The notes under the pieces were generated by a model, which saw only the letters and a program-made list of their open reading frames with translations, was not told where the DNA came from and did not search any database. From positions 434,001-498,000 of the forward strand of contig NZ_JAOWPS010000001.1 of NCBI RefSeq assembly GCF_025753795.1: 64,000 nt of DNA, given 5' to 3'. Below are positions 37,502 through 46,738 of the stretch, in pieces. Origin of the DNA: Mesorhizobium sp. YC-39. GTDB taxonomy: Bacteria > Pseudomonadota > Alphaproteobacteria > Rhizobiales > Rhizobiaceae. Every line of letters starts with the position of its first letter. The stretch's first letter is position 1. The position numbers and the translations under genes are program-made.

Positions 37502-37504
37502 AAA

Positions 37505-38572
37505 ATGACGGCGTCAGGGCGAAAAAAGCAGCGAAAGTCCACGGCTCCGACCATGCTGCATGTGGCCGAAGCAGCACGTGTTTCGGTGGCCACCGTCTCG
37601 GCGCTGATCAACGGCACCGCGACCGTCAGCCCCGAGCTCAGCCAGCGCATCGAACAGGCGATCCGCGACATCGGCTACAAGCGCAACGCGATCGCCCGCA
37701 GCCTGAAGATGGGCACGACCCGCACCATCGGCCTCACCGTTCCGCACATCACCAATCCGTTCTTCACCGACGTCGTTTCGGTCATCCAGCAGGCGTTCGA
37801 CCGCGCCGGCTATGCGGTCATGCTGTGCTGCACGGACGAGGATCTGAACACGCAGGACGACCAGATCAGGCTGCTGCTCGACCGCATGGTCGACGGACTG
37901 ATCGTCGCCCGCGTCGGCGACGGCGCGATCCTCAAAGGCATAGTCGAAAGCGCCAATGTGCCGGTGGTGCTGCTCGACCGCGTTTGCGAGGGTGTCGATA
38001 CCGACACCGTCGTGCTCGACAATCAGCGCGCGGTGTTCGATGCCATCACCTATCTGATCGATCTCGGCCACCGGCGCATCGGCTACATAACCGGAACGTT
38101 TGACATCTCGCCCATGCATGACCGCATGGCGGGTTATCGCGAAGCACTCCAGGCCGCCGGCCTGCCGGTCGAGAGCGAGCTCGTGCGTTTCGGCAATTTC
38201 CACGAAGTCGACGGCTACAACGCAACGATGCAGCTTCTGTCGCTGCACGACCGCCCGAGCGCCATCTTCTCGGCCAACAATCCGATGGTGATCGGTACCA
38301 TGAAGGCGATCCGCGACATCGGGCTGTCCTGCCCTCAGGATATTTCGGTCGCCTGTTTCGACGATTTCCCCTGGTCGGATGTGTTCCAGCCCCAGCTGAC
38401 CACGGTTTCCCAGCCGGTGCAGGCGATCGGCGAACAGGCGGCCAATCTGCTGCTCGACCGGCTCGCCGGCAACCGGGACGCGCCACCGCGCAAGCTGACG
38501 CTCAAGGGCCGCCTGATGATCCGCAATTCATGCCGGCCGCTCGGAGCGGTCGCGCAAAGTGTCAGCGCGTAG
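37505..38572 (+). CDS. LacI-family transcriptional regulator
   Basis: 355-residue repressor. N-terminal helix-turn-helix MLHVAEAARVSVATVSALING with hinge helix ARSLKMG, then a periplasmic-binding-like sugar domain from TRTIGLTVPHITNPFF. I start at the ATG at 37505; upstream in-frame codons cross the operator. Divergent from the sugar importer operon (170-bp gap) and almost certainly its regulator, with autocontrol through the operator at its own start. Confidence 0.88.
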   Translation: MTASGRKKQRKSTAPTMLHVAEAARVSVATVSALINGTATVSPELSQRIEQAIRDIGYKRNAIARSLKMGTTRTIGLTVPHITNPFFTDVVSVIQQAFDRAGYAVMLCCTDEDLNTQDDQIRLLLDRMVDGLIVARVGDGAILKGIVESANVPVVLLDRVCEGVDTDTVVLDNQRAVFDAITYLIDLGHRRIGYITGTFDISPMHDRMAGYREALQAAGLPVESELVRFGNFHEVDGYNATMQLLSLHDRPSAIFSANNPMVIGTMKAIRDIGLSCPQDISVACFDDFPWSDVFQPQLTTVSQPVQAIGEQAANLLLDRLAGNRDAPPRKLTLKGRLMIRNSCRPLGAVAQSVSA

Positions 38573-38610
38573 CGTACCCTACAAATCTCGCGCCAATTTG
38601 GGCAGCAGCG

Positions 38611-39612
<1,002 letters not shown>

Positions 39613-39679
39613 GAGCGGAATCCTGTGGAAGGATCGGATGTAGGAAGCCCCCGCCACGGCCGCAAATTCAAAAAATTGA

Positions 39680-40849
39680 TCAGCCCTTTGCAGGTCCGGT
39701 GTCGGCGATGTCGTCCTCCGCGACTACTGCCGGGGGTTGCGCCGCCAGGAAATTGCCGACATGGCTGAGGCCGTCGAAATGGTCGCAGAACACCTTGATG
39801 ACGACCAGCAGCGGCACCGCCATCAACGCGCCGACGAAGCCCCATAGCCAGGACCAGAAGGCGATGGCAATGAAGATCGCCACCGCGTTGATCTCGAGGC
39901 GGCGGCCGACCACCATCGGCGTGACGAACTGGCCTTCGACGATATCGCACAACAGTACGAAGGCTGGCGCCAGCAGCGCGTAGGGGATGGTGTCGAAGCT
40001 GATCAGCGCGATGATCGTGACAAGTATGAGGGTAATCAGCGCCCCGACATAGGGCAGAAAATTGAGCAGAGCCGCCGCTGCGCCCCAGACCAGCGGGTTG
40101 GGCATGCCGAGCGCCCACAGGCCGAGGCCGATCACCGTACCAAGGCCCAAGTTGATGGCGGCGACGGTCAGCAGATAGTGCGAGATCTCGCGCTCGACGT
40201 CATAGACGACGCGCAGCGCCCGTTTCTTTTCGCTGAGGCTGGCGAACGACTGAATGATCTTTTCATAGAACATCGTGCCCGAGGCGAGCAGGAACAGCGA
40301 CAGCACGAAGATGATGGTCAGGCTTGTGCCTGCCGACAGGATGTTGCTGGCGGCTGACGACAGGATGCCTGATTGAGACACGGCGACCTTCTGTACGCCC
40401 GGCTCCTGCGATGTCTGGGTCAGCCCTTCGATCTCTCGCGAAATCTGCATGATTCTTTCGAACGGACGGCGCAACTGCTCCAGACGTTCCGTAAGCTGCA
40501 GGCCAATCGATGAGCTGTTGTTGATGAGGTCGATGACGGGGCCGCTGAGCAGATAGCCGGCAACAGCAAGGATGAACAGCGACAGCAGCACCAGCAGTGT
40601 CGCCGACACCACATCGGGCACGCCATGCTTGCGCAGCAAGCGCACGATCGGCGTCAGCGTCAATGCCAGCAGAAAGGCCAGTATCACCGGCATGAAGAAG
40701 GCGCGGCCGAAATAGAGCGCGTAGACCACCATCAGGATGAAGATGCCGATGAGCAATGAGCGCATCAGGCGCGTATCCGCGCGCGTCTCGACGCGCGGAT
40801 CCGCCGTGTCGGCAACCACAGCGCCCAAGGCAGTGAGTTCGGTTTTCAT
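39680..40849 (-). CDS. AI-2E family transporter (TqsA/PerM-like)
   Basis: 389-residue membrane protein with seven to eight segments: an N-terminal pair ([25 protein letters not shown]), a long amphipathic central region (residues about 130-190), then [25 protein letters not shown] and [11 protein letters not shown], hallmarks of the family. The start at 40849 is preceded by GAGGGGG at 6 bases. Members export autoinducer-2, Na+/H+ or other solutes; the role here is unknown. Confidence 0.85.
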   Translation of the reverse strand: MKTELTALGAVVADTADPRVETRADTRLMRSLLIGIFILMVVYALYFGRAFFMPVILAFLLALTLTPIVRLLRKHGVPDVVSATLLVLLSLFILAVAGYLLSGPVIDLINNSSSIGLQLTERLEQLRRPFERIMQISREIEGLTQTSQEPGVQKVAVSQSGILSSAASNILSAGTSLTIIFVLSLFLLASGTMFYEKIIQSFASLSEKKRALRVVYDVEREISHYLLTVAAINLGLGTVIGLGLWALGMPNPLVWGAAAALLNFLPYVGALITLILVTIIALISFDTIPYALLAPAFVLLCDIVEGQFVTPMVVGRRLEINAVAIFIAIAFWSWLWGFVGALMAVPLLVVIKVFCDHFDGLSHVGNFLAAQPPAVVAEDDIADTGPAKG

Positions 40850-41001
40850 GATCACCCCCTCGAGCCGGCGTCCTCCGCGATCGGCGATTGCCCGCATGAA
40901 ACGCAGAGTTCCGGGCGTAGGTTCCATGAGCCGGCTTCAGGAACGCGGCTTGATTGCAAGGGCTCGGCAGGAATCGGACGGCAGTGGGTACCGATCGAAA
41001 T

Positions 41002-41018
41002 ATTACATGGCGTGTAAT
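41002..41018. promoter_or_regulatory. Candidate operator upstream of the CMD/XRE pair
   Basis: ATTACA-TGGCG-TGTAAT, a perfect 6-bp dyad in an AT-rich patch of the 301-bp gap (40850-41150) between the AI-2E gene and the CMD-like gene. The rest of this gap shows no gene or repeat. A site for the XRE regulator is a guess from position. Confidence 0.35.
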
Positions 41019-41150
41019 TGAGACCACGCCTTCGACAAGCTTAAGACAGGCAGACTTTCGCGACGCCAAAAGGAAGCAACGACCGAGCCCTGCCGTGGCG
41101 CATGCGAAGGTGTGTGCAATCGGAAACTGATCCTGAAAGAGGATGTTACA

Positions 41151-41705
41151 ATGCAAAGATTCAACCTTCAGACAATCGAATCGGCGCCGGAGAAATCCAG
41201 ACCTGCGCTGAAGGCGTTGGAAGAGAGATTTGGCTTCCTTCCGAATGCTCTGGCGACGATGGCGAACAATCCGGTTCTTCTCAATGGATTCGTCGGCATC
41301 TTCGGCAGTTTTCACGGCGGCAGCTTCAACGAGATCGAAAAGCAGGTCTTGCTGCTTACGAACGCGGTCACGATCAAATGCCCATGGACCGTTGCCGCGC
41401 ATTCGACTTTCGCCATTGAAGACGGGATTGCCGAAAGCGAAGTCAAGGCGATCCGTGAAGGCGGGTTGCCGAGAGATCCGAAATATGCGGCACTCTCGGC
41501 GCTGACAAAGGCGTTGATCGAGAACAGGGGCAACGTCAGCGATGCGGACATCGACGCATTTACGTCGGCGGGCTATTCGAAGGCCCAGATCCTGGAAGTG
41601 GTGACAGGTGTCGGCATTTCCACCGTGGCGGCAACCACCACCAACATGGCCGGCACGCCGATCGAAGAACGCCTCCAGCCCCAGGCGTGGTCCGCGGCGG
41701 CCTGA
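41151..41705 (+). CDS. Carboxymuconolactone decarboxylase-like (AhpD fold) protein
   Basis: 184-residue all-helical protein of the CMD/AhpD superfamily. The active-site region that normally reads CxxC...H is VTIKCPWTVAAHSTFA here: the first Cys is kept but the second is Thr, while the following His is present, so a disulfide-based peroxidase mechanism is unlikely. Start at 41151 after AGAGGA. Followed 82 bases later by an XRE-type regulator gene on the same strand. Confidence 0.8.
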   Translation: MQRFNLQTIESAPEKSRPALKALEERFGFLPNALATMANNPVLLNGFVGIFGSFHGGSFNEIEKQVLLLTNAVTIKCPWTVAAHSTFAIEDGIAESEVKAIREGGLPRDPKYAALSALTKALIENRGNVSDADIDAFTSAGYSKAQILEVVTGVGISTVAATTTNMAGTPIEERLQPQAWSAAA

Positions 41706-41711
41706 ATCAAT

Positions 41712-41744
41712 CGACGGCGCATGGATGCCATCCATGCGCCGTCG
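41712..41744 (+). terminator. Strong hairpin between CMD-like and XRE genes
   Basis: Perfect 15-bp stem (CGACGGCGCATGGAT, loop GCC, ATCCATGCGCCGTCG) 7 bases after the CMD stop. No T tract follows, so it may end most transcripts while letting some continue into the regulator gene. Confidence 0.6.
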
Positions 41745-41786
41745 GATAGCCGTGTAGGGTACGTGGGGATTGCGAGGATATGATCC

Positions 41787-42644
41787 ATGAAATCGGCGAA
41801 TCCCAGAACGAACATCACGCCGAACCTGGGCGTGCTCCTGCGCCACTGGCGTGACCTGCGTGGCAGAAGCCAGCTCGATCTGTCGTTCGATGCGGGCCTT
41901 TCGCAAAGGCAAATCAGTTTCGTCGAAAGCGGCCGCAGCGTTCCCGGTCGCCAGACGTTGATGGCGATAGCCCAGGCGCTCGATATCCCTTTGCGCGACC
42001 GTAATACATTGCTGCTGGCAGCAGGCTATGCGCCGATGTTTTCGGAGAGCGCGTGGGATTCCGCCGAGATGACGAGCGTGACCAATGCCTTGACGCGCAT
42101 GTTGCGACAGCATGAGCCCTTTCCAGCCGTGGTCATGGATCGATATTGGAACGTGCTGATGACCAATGAAGCTGCGTCGCGCTTCTTCGGCTGTTTCATC
42201 GACATGGCCGCTCGCCAGGGGCCGCGCAACATTCTCCACCTTATGTTCGATCCTCAGGGCATGCGCCCGTTTGTCGCCAATTGGCAGGATGTTGCGAGGA
42301 GTTTGTTCGAGCGTGTTTATCGCGAATCCATCGGCCGCATCGTTGACGAGAAGACCAAGGACCTGCTGGCAGAGTTGCTCGCTTATCCAGACGTGAAAAA
42401 CGAATGGAAAAACCCGGTGGCGATCGGCTTCATGCCCACCATTCCAATTGGTTTCGTTAGGGGAGATCGGGTTCTCAACTACTTTTCGATGGTCACCACG
42501 GTGGGTACGCCCCAAACCGTTGCCGCTCAGGAACTGCGCATCGAATGCATGTTCCCGGCGGACGAGGCGACCGAGATCCATCATGCCGAGATGATGGCGA
42601 CCGCCGGGAACCCGCAGCCCGCAACGGCCGGGCATCGCGGATAG
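41787..42644 (+). CDS. XRE-family regulator with MmyB-like ligand-binding domain
   Basis: 285-residue protein: Cro/C1-type helix-turn-helix at residues about 15-70 (LGVLLRHWRDLRGRSQLDLS, then LSQRQISFVESGRSVPGRQTL), followed by a MmyB-type PAS-like domain (PFPAVVMDRYWNVLMTNEAASRFF), which in relatives binds fatty-acid-like ligands. Such regulators usually control neighbouring oxidoreductases; the adjacent CMD-like gene or the luciferase-like gene convergent on it (14 bp between stops) are candidates. Confidence 0.85.
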   Translation: MKSANPRTNITPNLGVLLRHWRDLRGRSQLDLSFDAGLSQRQISFVESGRSVPGRQTLMAIAQALDIPLRDRNTLLLAAGYAPMFSESAWDSAEMTSVTNALTRMLRQHEPFPAVVMDRYWNVLMTNEAASRFFGCFIDMAARQGPRNILHLMFDPQGMRPFVANWQDVARSLFERVYRESIGRIVDEKTKDLLAELLAYPDVKNEWKNPVAIGFMPTIPIGFVRGDRVLNYFSMVTTVGTPQTVAAQELRIECMFPADEATEIHHAEMMATAGNPQPATAGHRG

Positions 42645-42658
42645 GTCCCGCCGACCGT

Positions 42659-43714
42659 TTAGACGACGGGCGCTGCCGCGGCAGCCTCGGCCGTCTCCTT
42701 GCGCACGATCGGCGCCACCTTGGTGCCATAGAGTTCGATTGCCTTCATGACCTTGGCATGCGGCATGATGCCGATCGCCATCTGCAGCAAGAAACGGTCG
42801 TTGCCGAATATCCTGTGCTGGGCAACGATCTTCTCGGCCACCTGCTCGGGATTGCCGACGAACAGCGCGCCGTTCGGGCCGCGCGACTGGTCGAAATGTG
42901 CTCGTGATGTCGGGCCCCAGCCGCGCTCGCGGCCGATACGGTTCATCACCTCGGCCTGCGGTCCATAGAAATCGTCGGCTGCCTGGTCCGTCGTTTCGGC
43001 GATGAAGCCGTGTACGTTGAGGCTGGTGGCCAGTGTTCCCAGATCGTTGCCGGCCCGCCTGGCCGCATCCCGGTAGATGTCGAATAGCGGCGCGAACCGG
43101 GCCGGCTCGCCACCGATGATCGCCAGCGCCAACGGCAGGCCGAGCACGCCCGCGCGGGCGACAGATTGCGGCGTACCACCGACGGCGATCCAGATCGGCA
43201 ATCTGTCCTGGAAGGGCCGGGGATAGACGCCACGATCGTTGATCGGCGCCCGCAGACTACCCGACCATGTCACCTTGACCTGATCGCGGATGGCGAGCAG
43301 CAGGTCGAGTTTTTCGGCAAAGAGCTCGTCATAGTCTTCGAGATTGTAGCCGAACAGCGGAAAGGATTCGATGAACGAGCCGCGCCCGGCCATGATCTCG
43401 GCGCGGCCGCCGGACAGCAGGTCGAGTGTCGCAAACTGCTGGAAGACGCGAACCGGATCGTCGGAGGACAGTACGGTCACGGCGCTGGTCAGCTTGATGC
43501 GCTTGCTGCGCTCGGCCGCCGCCGCCAGGGCAACGACCGGCGCCGAGGCGGCGTAATCGGGGCGGTGATGCTCGCCCAGCCCGAAGACGTCGAGGCCGAC
43601 CTGGTCGGCCAGCTCGATTTCCTCGATCAGATTGCGCAGCCGCTCATGCGGGCCGACGGCGCGGGGACCCGGCTCCGGGCTGACATCGGCGAAGGTGTAG
43701 AGACCAAGTTCCAT
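42659..43714 (-). CDS. LLM-class flavin-dependent oxidoreductase
   Basis: 351-residue luciferase-like protein. [16 protein letters not shown] at the N-terminus, [20 protein letters not shown] and the block [28 protein letters not shown] are seen; it belongs to a different LLM subgroup from the gene at 38611. Convergent with the XRE regulator gene. Reaction and substrate unknown; members oxidise or reduce with FMNH2 or F420-like cofactors. Confidence 0.85.
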   Translation of the reverse strand: MELGLYTFADVSPEPGPRAVGPHERLRNLIEEIELADQVGLDVFGLGEHHRPDYAASAPVVALAAAAERSKRIKLTSAVTVLSSDDPVRVFQQFATLDLLSGGRAEIMAGRGSFIESFPLFGYNLEDYDELFAEKLDLLLAIRDQVKVTWSGSLRAPINDRGVYPRPFQDRLPIWIAVGGTPQSVARAGVLGLPLALAIIGGEPARFAPLFDIYRDAARRAGNDLGTLATSLNVHGFIAETTDQAADDFYGPQAEVMNRIGRERGWGPTSRAHFDQSRGPNGALFVGNPEQVAEKIVAQHRIFGNDRFLLQMAIGIMPHAKVMKAIELYGTKVAPIVRKETAEAAAAAPVV

Positions 43715-43930
43715 GTGATGTCATCCCGGTGACTTGATTGTCGCGCTAGAGGTAGCGATCCGCCTGCTGCGCCGCCAGAGGGGCGGACTGTGAACAGTGC
43801 ATGTCCGTTGCAACGAACGTCTCCCGGTTGCAACAGCTCACAATTTCATGGCTGGCATACTGTTTTGGCGCTTGAACTCTCGGTATTCGCGCGTATGTAA
43901 GCCTCGCAAATTGACTTCAGGGAAGTGGAA

Positions 43931-44359
43931 TTGGCTATCTACAGGGAAAAAGACATTTTCGAGCGGCGCAATGCCGCAAACGAGGCAAAGAAGGCGCTTC
44001 TGGAGCGCTTCAAGTCAAAGCCGGCAGCAGACGATCCAGCGGTGCTGGCACGACAGGCTGAACGCAAGGCAATCCTCGAGGCGCGTGCGATACGCGAGGC
44101 TGAAAAGGCCAAGCTGAAGCAGGAAAAGCTGGCCCGCGAAGCGGCCGAAAAGGCCGAGCGCGAGGCAGCGGCCGAAGCGGCACGTATCGCTGCTGAAGAA
44201 GCGGCGCTGGCAGAAGCAAAGATTCGGGAAGCCGAAGAGAACGAGCGTATCGCCCGTTTGCTCGCCGACGAGGCCGAACGCAAGGCCAAGCGCGACGCGC
44301 GTTATGCGGCGCGCAAGCAGCGCACTGGCAGGACGCCTCCGGGCTTCTCCGCCCGCTAG
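43931..44359 (+). CDS. DUF6481-like charged coiled-coil protein
   Basis: About 142 residues, almost wholly helical: Ala/Glu/Lys/Arg-rich heptad-like sequence from residue 30 to 125 (EKLAREAAEKAEREAAAEA). The opening IYREKDIFERRNAANEAKKALLERFKSKP fits a small alphaproteobacterial family annotated DUF6481 or 'TolA-like', with the conserved ERRN..AKKALLE. No signal peptide. TTG at 43931 is chosen because GGAAG lies 5 bases upstream; a GTG at 43925 overlaps that site. Function unknown. The 216-bp gap before it holds nothing I can name. Confidence 0.62.
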   Translation: MAIYREKDIFERRNAANEAKKALLERFKSKPAADDPAVLARQAERKAILEARAIREAEKAKLKQEKLAREAAEKAEREAAAEAARIAAEEAALAEAKIREAEENERIARLLADEAERKAKRDARYAARKQRTGRTPPGFSAR

Positions 44360-44391
44360 CCTCAAACGCTCGAAGCAATCTGGCTTCAAGT

Positions 44392-44419
44392 TTCAGGGTC
44401 GCCTCACAGCGGCCCTGAA
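44392..44419. terminator. Hairpin between convergent genes
   Basis: TTCAGGG and CCCTGAA arms (7 bp) with partial inner pairing, between the coiled-coil gene and the convergent SMR gene. Probably a bidirectional terminator. Confidence 0.45.
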
Positions 44420-44444
44420 GGTGTTTGTCCGGCGGACTTGAAAG

Positions 44445-44759
44445 TCAGGCTGCCAGTTTCAGTCCCATAATGCCGCAGACGATCAGCGCGATGCAACCCA
44501 GCCGAATCGCCGTCGCCGGCTCGCCAAGCAGCCAGATGCCGAGCAACGCGGTGCCGACCGTGCCGATGCCGGTCCATACCGCATAGGCGGTGCCGACGGG
44601 CAATGACTTCAGCGCCAGGCCGAGCAAACCCAGGCTGACGATCATCGAGGCTACGGTCAGGATCGTCGGCAACGGTTTCGAGAAGCCGTCGGTATATTTG
44701 AGGCCGATCGCCCAGCCGATCTCGAACAGGCCGGCGAAAAACAGAAAAATCCACGACAT
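44445..44759 (-). CDS. Small multidrug resistance family guanidinium exporter (Gdx/SugE-like)
   Basis: 104 residues with four membrane helices, the fixed SMR size, working as an antiparallel dimer that exchanges guanidinium for protons. The central acidic residue is in [15 protein letters not shown] (Glu13), and the following Gly-Trp/Lys pattern plus [21 protein letters not shown] match the Gdx/SugE branch rather than EmrE. A ribosome site GGAG lies 8 bases upstream. The guanidine-II riboswitch before it strongly supports guanidinium export. Confidence 0.9.
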   Translation of the reverse strand: MSWIFLFFAGLFEIGWAIGLKYTDGFSKPLPTILTVASMIVSLGLLGLALKSLPVGTAYAVWTGIGTVGTALLGIWLLGEPATAIRLGCIALIVCGIMGLKLAA

Positions 44760-44777
44760 CGGGTACGCTCCATTGCT

Positions 44778-44821
44778 GCGTGTCGCCCAAAAGTGCGTAG
44801 CGGTTTGGGATAACGACGCGC
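44778..44821. repeat. RIME-like palindrome between riboswitch and SMR start
   Basis: Arms GCGTGTCG (44778-44785) and CGACGCGC (44814-44821, one wobble), then CCCAAA/TTTGGG. It shares TGTCGCCCAAAAG and TGCGTAGCGGTTT with the element at 16339-16413. It ends 18 bases upstream of the SMR start codon. Confidence 0.65.
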
Positions 44822-44836
44822 ACCAGCAACACTGGA

Positions 44837-44888
44837 TGGCGGGTCGTCCCGGCCAGATTGTTCGGGGAAGGCGCGAGGTCGTCCTCGC
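44837..44888 (-). ncRNA. Guanidine-II (mini-ykkC) riboswitch
   Basis: On the - strand transcript: hairpin P1 has a perfect 6-bp stem GCGAGG/CCTCGC closing loop ACGA (44888-44873); after a 17-base linker, hairpin P2 has TGG-C-CGGG/CCCG-CCA (7 bp with one bulged C) closing loop ACGA (44855-44837). Two tandem hairpins with ACGR loops define the guanidine-II class, which is commonly found before SMR guanidinium exporters. Each loop contributes to one guanidinium pocket. Here 77 bases, including a palindromic repeat, separate P2 from the start codon. Confidence 0.85.
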
Positions 44889-44989
44889 AGCTTCGATATA
44901 GGGAGCTTCGCCCGTCCAATCAACAAAACACCGGCAGCATTGCTCATGCCGCCGGTTTGAAATCTGCGCCGAAACGGATTGGCCGGTCT

Positions 44990-45115
44990 CTACTTGTCCT
45001 TGAGCCTTATCGCCTTGACCGGCGGCGCCTTGAGCGCCGGGGCCGCGACGGGCTTCTTCGCGTCCTTCTTCGGCTTGCGGGCTTCCTTACCCGCCTTCAT
45101 CGCACCTTTAGCCAT
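44990..45115 (-). CDS. Small lysine/alanine-rich basic protein, unknown
   Basis: 41 residues ([21 protein letters not shown], then [20 protein letters not shown]), with about a dozen Lys and a Pro/Ala-rich second half. A strong GGAGGA lies 8 bases before the ATG. The composition suggests a nucleic acid-binding or histone-like tail peptide. No family recognised. Gaps on both sides (about 100 and 211 bp) show no other gene. Confidence 0.55.
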   Translation of the reverse strand: MAKGAMKAGKEARKPKKDAKKPVAAPALKAPPVKAIRLKDK

Positions 45116-45326
45116 GATTCGTTCCTCCAATTGGTGGCGGTGAAGTGAAACAAGAGATTGGCCCGACCGCAAGAGGCTGTTGCGTTCCGGTGCGCCAGTT
45201 GAGGGGCTGTCAACGCTTTTCCATTTTCCTCGTCAATGGTCCCGGTCCATGCCATGGTCCTCTTTGTACTGCAGCATCTATCCGGCTTTCTCCGGATGAT
45301 GATCAGGCAGGCCGGTCAGGACGACA

Positions 45327-46136
45327 ATGCGAATCCACATCGGCTGCGAGATGAGCTTCGACTTTCCGCAGGAAACGCCGCTGATCGCGATGCTCAACGT
45401 CCACTATTCGCGCGCCTCCGATCTCGAGCGGCCGGACTTCCTCACCTCGAACCCGCCGGTGCCGATCGAAAGCTACCGCGACAGTTTCGGCAATTGGTGC
45501 AATCGTCTTGTCGCGCCGCCCGGGCGCTTCTCATTCGGCACCGATGCGGTGATCCGCGATCCCGGCACCTTCGAGGTCGGTGATCCGATCGCCTGGCAGC
45601 ACGAGGTGCGCGACCTGCCGTCGGACACGCTACTGTTCCTGCTGCCCAGCCGCTTTTGCGAAAGCGATCTGCTGGCAAACGACGCGTGGCGACTGTTTGG
45701 CCACACCCCGCTAGGCATCCCGCGCGTCCAGGCGGTCTGCGACTTCGTCCACAACCACATCGTCTTCAACTACGGCAATGCGCGGCCGACGCGCACAGCA
45801 AGCGAAGCCTATCGTGAGCAGAGCGGCGTCTGCCGCGACTTTGCCCACCTCGCTGTCGCCTTCTGTCGGGCGCTCAATATCCCGACCCGCTACTGCACCG
45901 GCTACATCAGCGACATCGGCTTGCCGAAGCCGTGGGCGAGCATGGATTTCTGCGCCTGGATGGAGGTCTATCTCGGTGGCCGCTGGCACGCCTTCGATCC
46001 GCGCAACAATGCTCCGCGCATCGGCCGTATCCTCATCGCTTCCGGCCGTGATGCGGCCGATGTGCCGCTGACCCATATTTTCGGGCCCGGCACGCTCGCC
46101 GGTTTCAAGGTGTGGACCGACGAAGTCATAGAGTAG
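45327..46136 (+). CDS. Transglutaminase-like cysteine protease-fold protein
   Basis: 269 residues. An N-terminal beta domain (bacterial transglutaminase N-type) is followed by the core with catalytic Cys in QSGVCRDFAHLAVAFCRA (about residue 168) and Asp in WHAFDPRNN. The residue just before AWMEVYLGG, where classical members have His, is Cys (MDFCAW). ATG start at 45327. Possible peptidase or amidase; the substrate is unknown. Confidence 0.8.
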   Translation: MRIHIGCEMSFDFPQETPLIAMLNVHYSRASDLERPDFLTSNPPVPIESYRDSFGNWCNRLVAPPGRFSFGTDAVIRDPGTFEVGDPIAWQHEVRDLPSDTLLFLLPSRFCESDLLANDAWRLFGHTPLGIPRVQAVCDFVHNHIVFNYGNARPTRTASEAYREQSGVCRDFAHLAVAFCRALNIPTRYCTGYISDIGLPKPWASMDFCAWMEVYLGGRWHAFDPRNNAPRIGRILIASGRDAADVPLTHIFGPGTLAGFKVWTDEVIE

Positions 46137-46238
46137 GCGTCGGTGCAACGATCTTGACGACTGGATGGCTCGCCCGTTGCGAATGGCTGTGGAGCTTCGG
46201 TGTGTTGGCCGCTAAGCTCCAGACATCGAATAGGTGCA

Positions 46239-46267
46239 AGCTGACCTGATCCGCATCAGGTCCAGCT
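46239..46267 (+). terminator. Hairpin between transglutaminase-like and GFA genes
   Basis: ACCTGAT/ATCAGGT with loop CCGC, extended by AGCTG/CAGCT after one bulged C. No T tract. It lies about 100 bases after the upstream stop and about 54 before the GFA start. Confidence 0.4.
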
Positions 46268-46320
46268 CTGCCTCGCGGCCTTGCTCCGCTAGGATTAAGA
46301 AAGGCTTTGGAGGAGCGAAG

Positions 46321-46725
46321 ATGAAAATCGACGGCGGCTGCCATTGTGGTGCCATCACCTATCAGGCGGAGGTCGACCCGGAAAAGACCTCGATATGCCA
46401 CTGCACCGATTGCCAGCAACTGACCGGCACTGCCTTTCGCGTGTCGGTACGAGTGCCGGAGGACGACTACAGGATCACCAAAGGCACACCCAAGGTCTAC
46501 GTCAAGACCGGAGCGAGCGGCGCCAAGCGTGCACAGGGCTTCTGCGGCGAGTGCGGCTCGCATCTCTACGCCACGTCGGTCGGCGATGGGCCGAAGGTCT
46601 ACGGCATCAGGGTCGGCACGGCACGCCAACGTGACGAACTGGTGCCCAGAGCCCAGTACTGGCATCGCTCGGCGCTGCACTGGCTGCCGGAATTTCAGGG
46701 CATGACGACCGTCGAGGAACAGTAG
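46321..46725 (+). CDS. GFA family (glutathione-dependent formaldehyde-activating enzyme-like) protein
   Basis: 134-residue zinc protein of the GFA/CENP-V fold. Zinc ligands: GGCHCGAI, then CHCTDCQQLTG, then FCGECGSHLY. Strong GGAGGAG before the ATG at 46321. Only a few members are true glutathione/formaldehyde enzymes; most, including this one, have no proven role. The next gene is convergent, 13 bases away. Confidence 0.85.
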   Translation: MKIDGGCHCGAITYQAEVDPEKTSICHCTDCQQLTGTAFRVSVRVPEDDYRITKGTPKVYVKTGASGAKRAQGFCGECGSHLYATSVGDGPKVYGIRVGTARQRDELVPRAQYWHRSALHWLPEFQGMTTVEEQ

Positions 46726-46738
46726 GCCAGCCGGCACC

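Noticed and set aside
40263..42635. 790-codon open frame on the - strand
   Set aside because: Spans the AI-2E gene in another frame and lies opposite the CMD and XRE genes; it has no recognisable domain and would conflict with three real genes.
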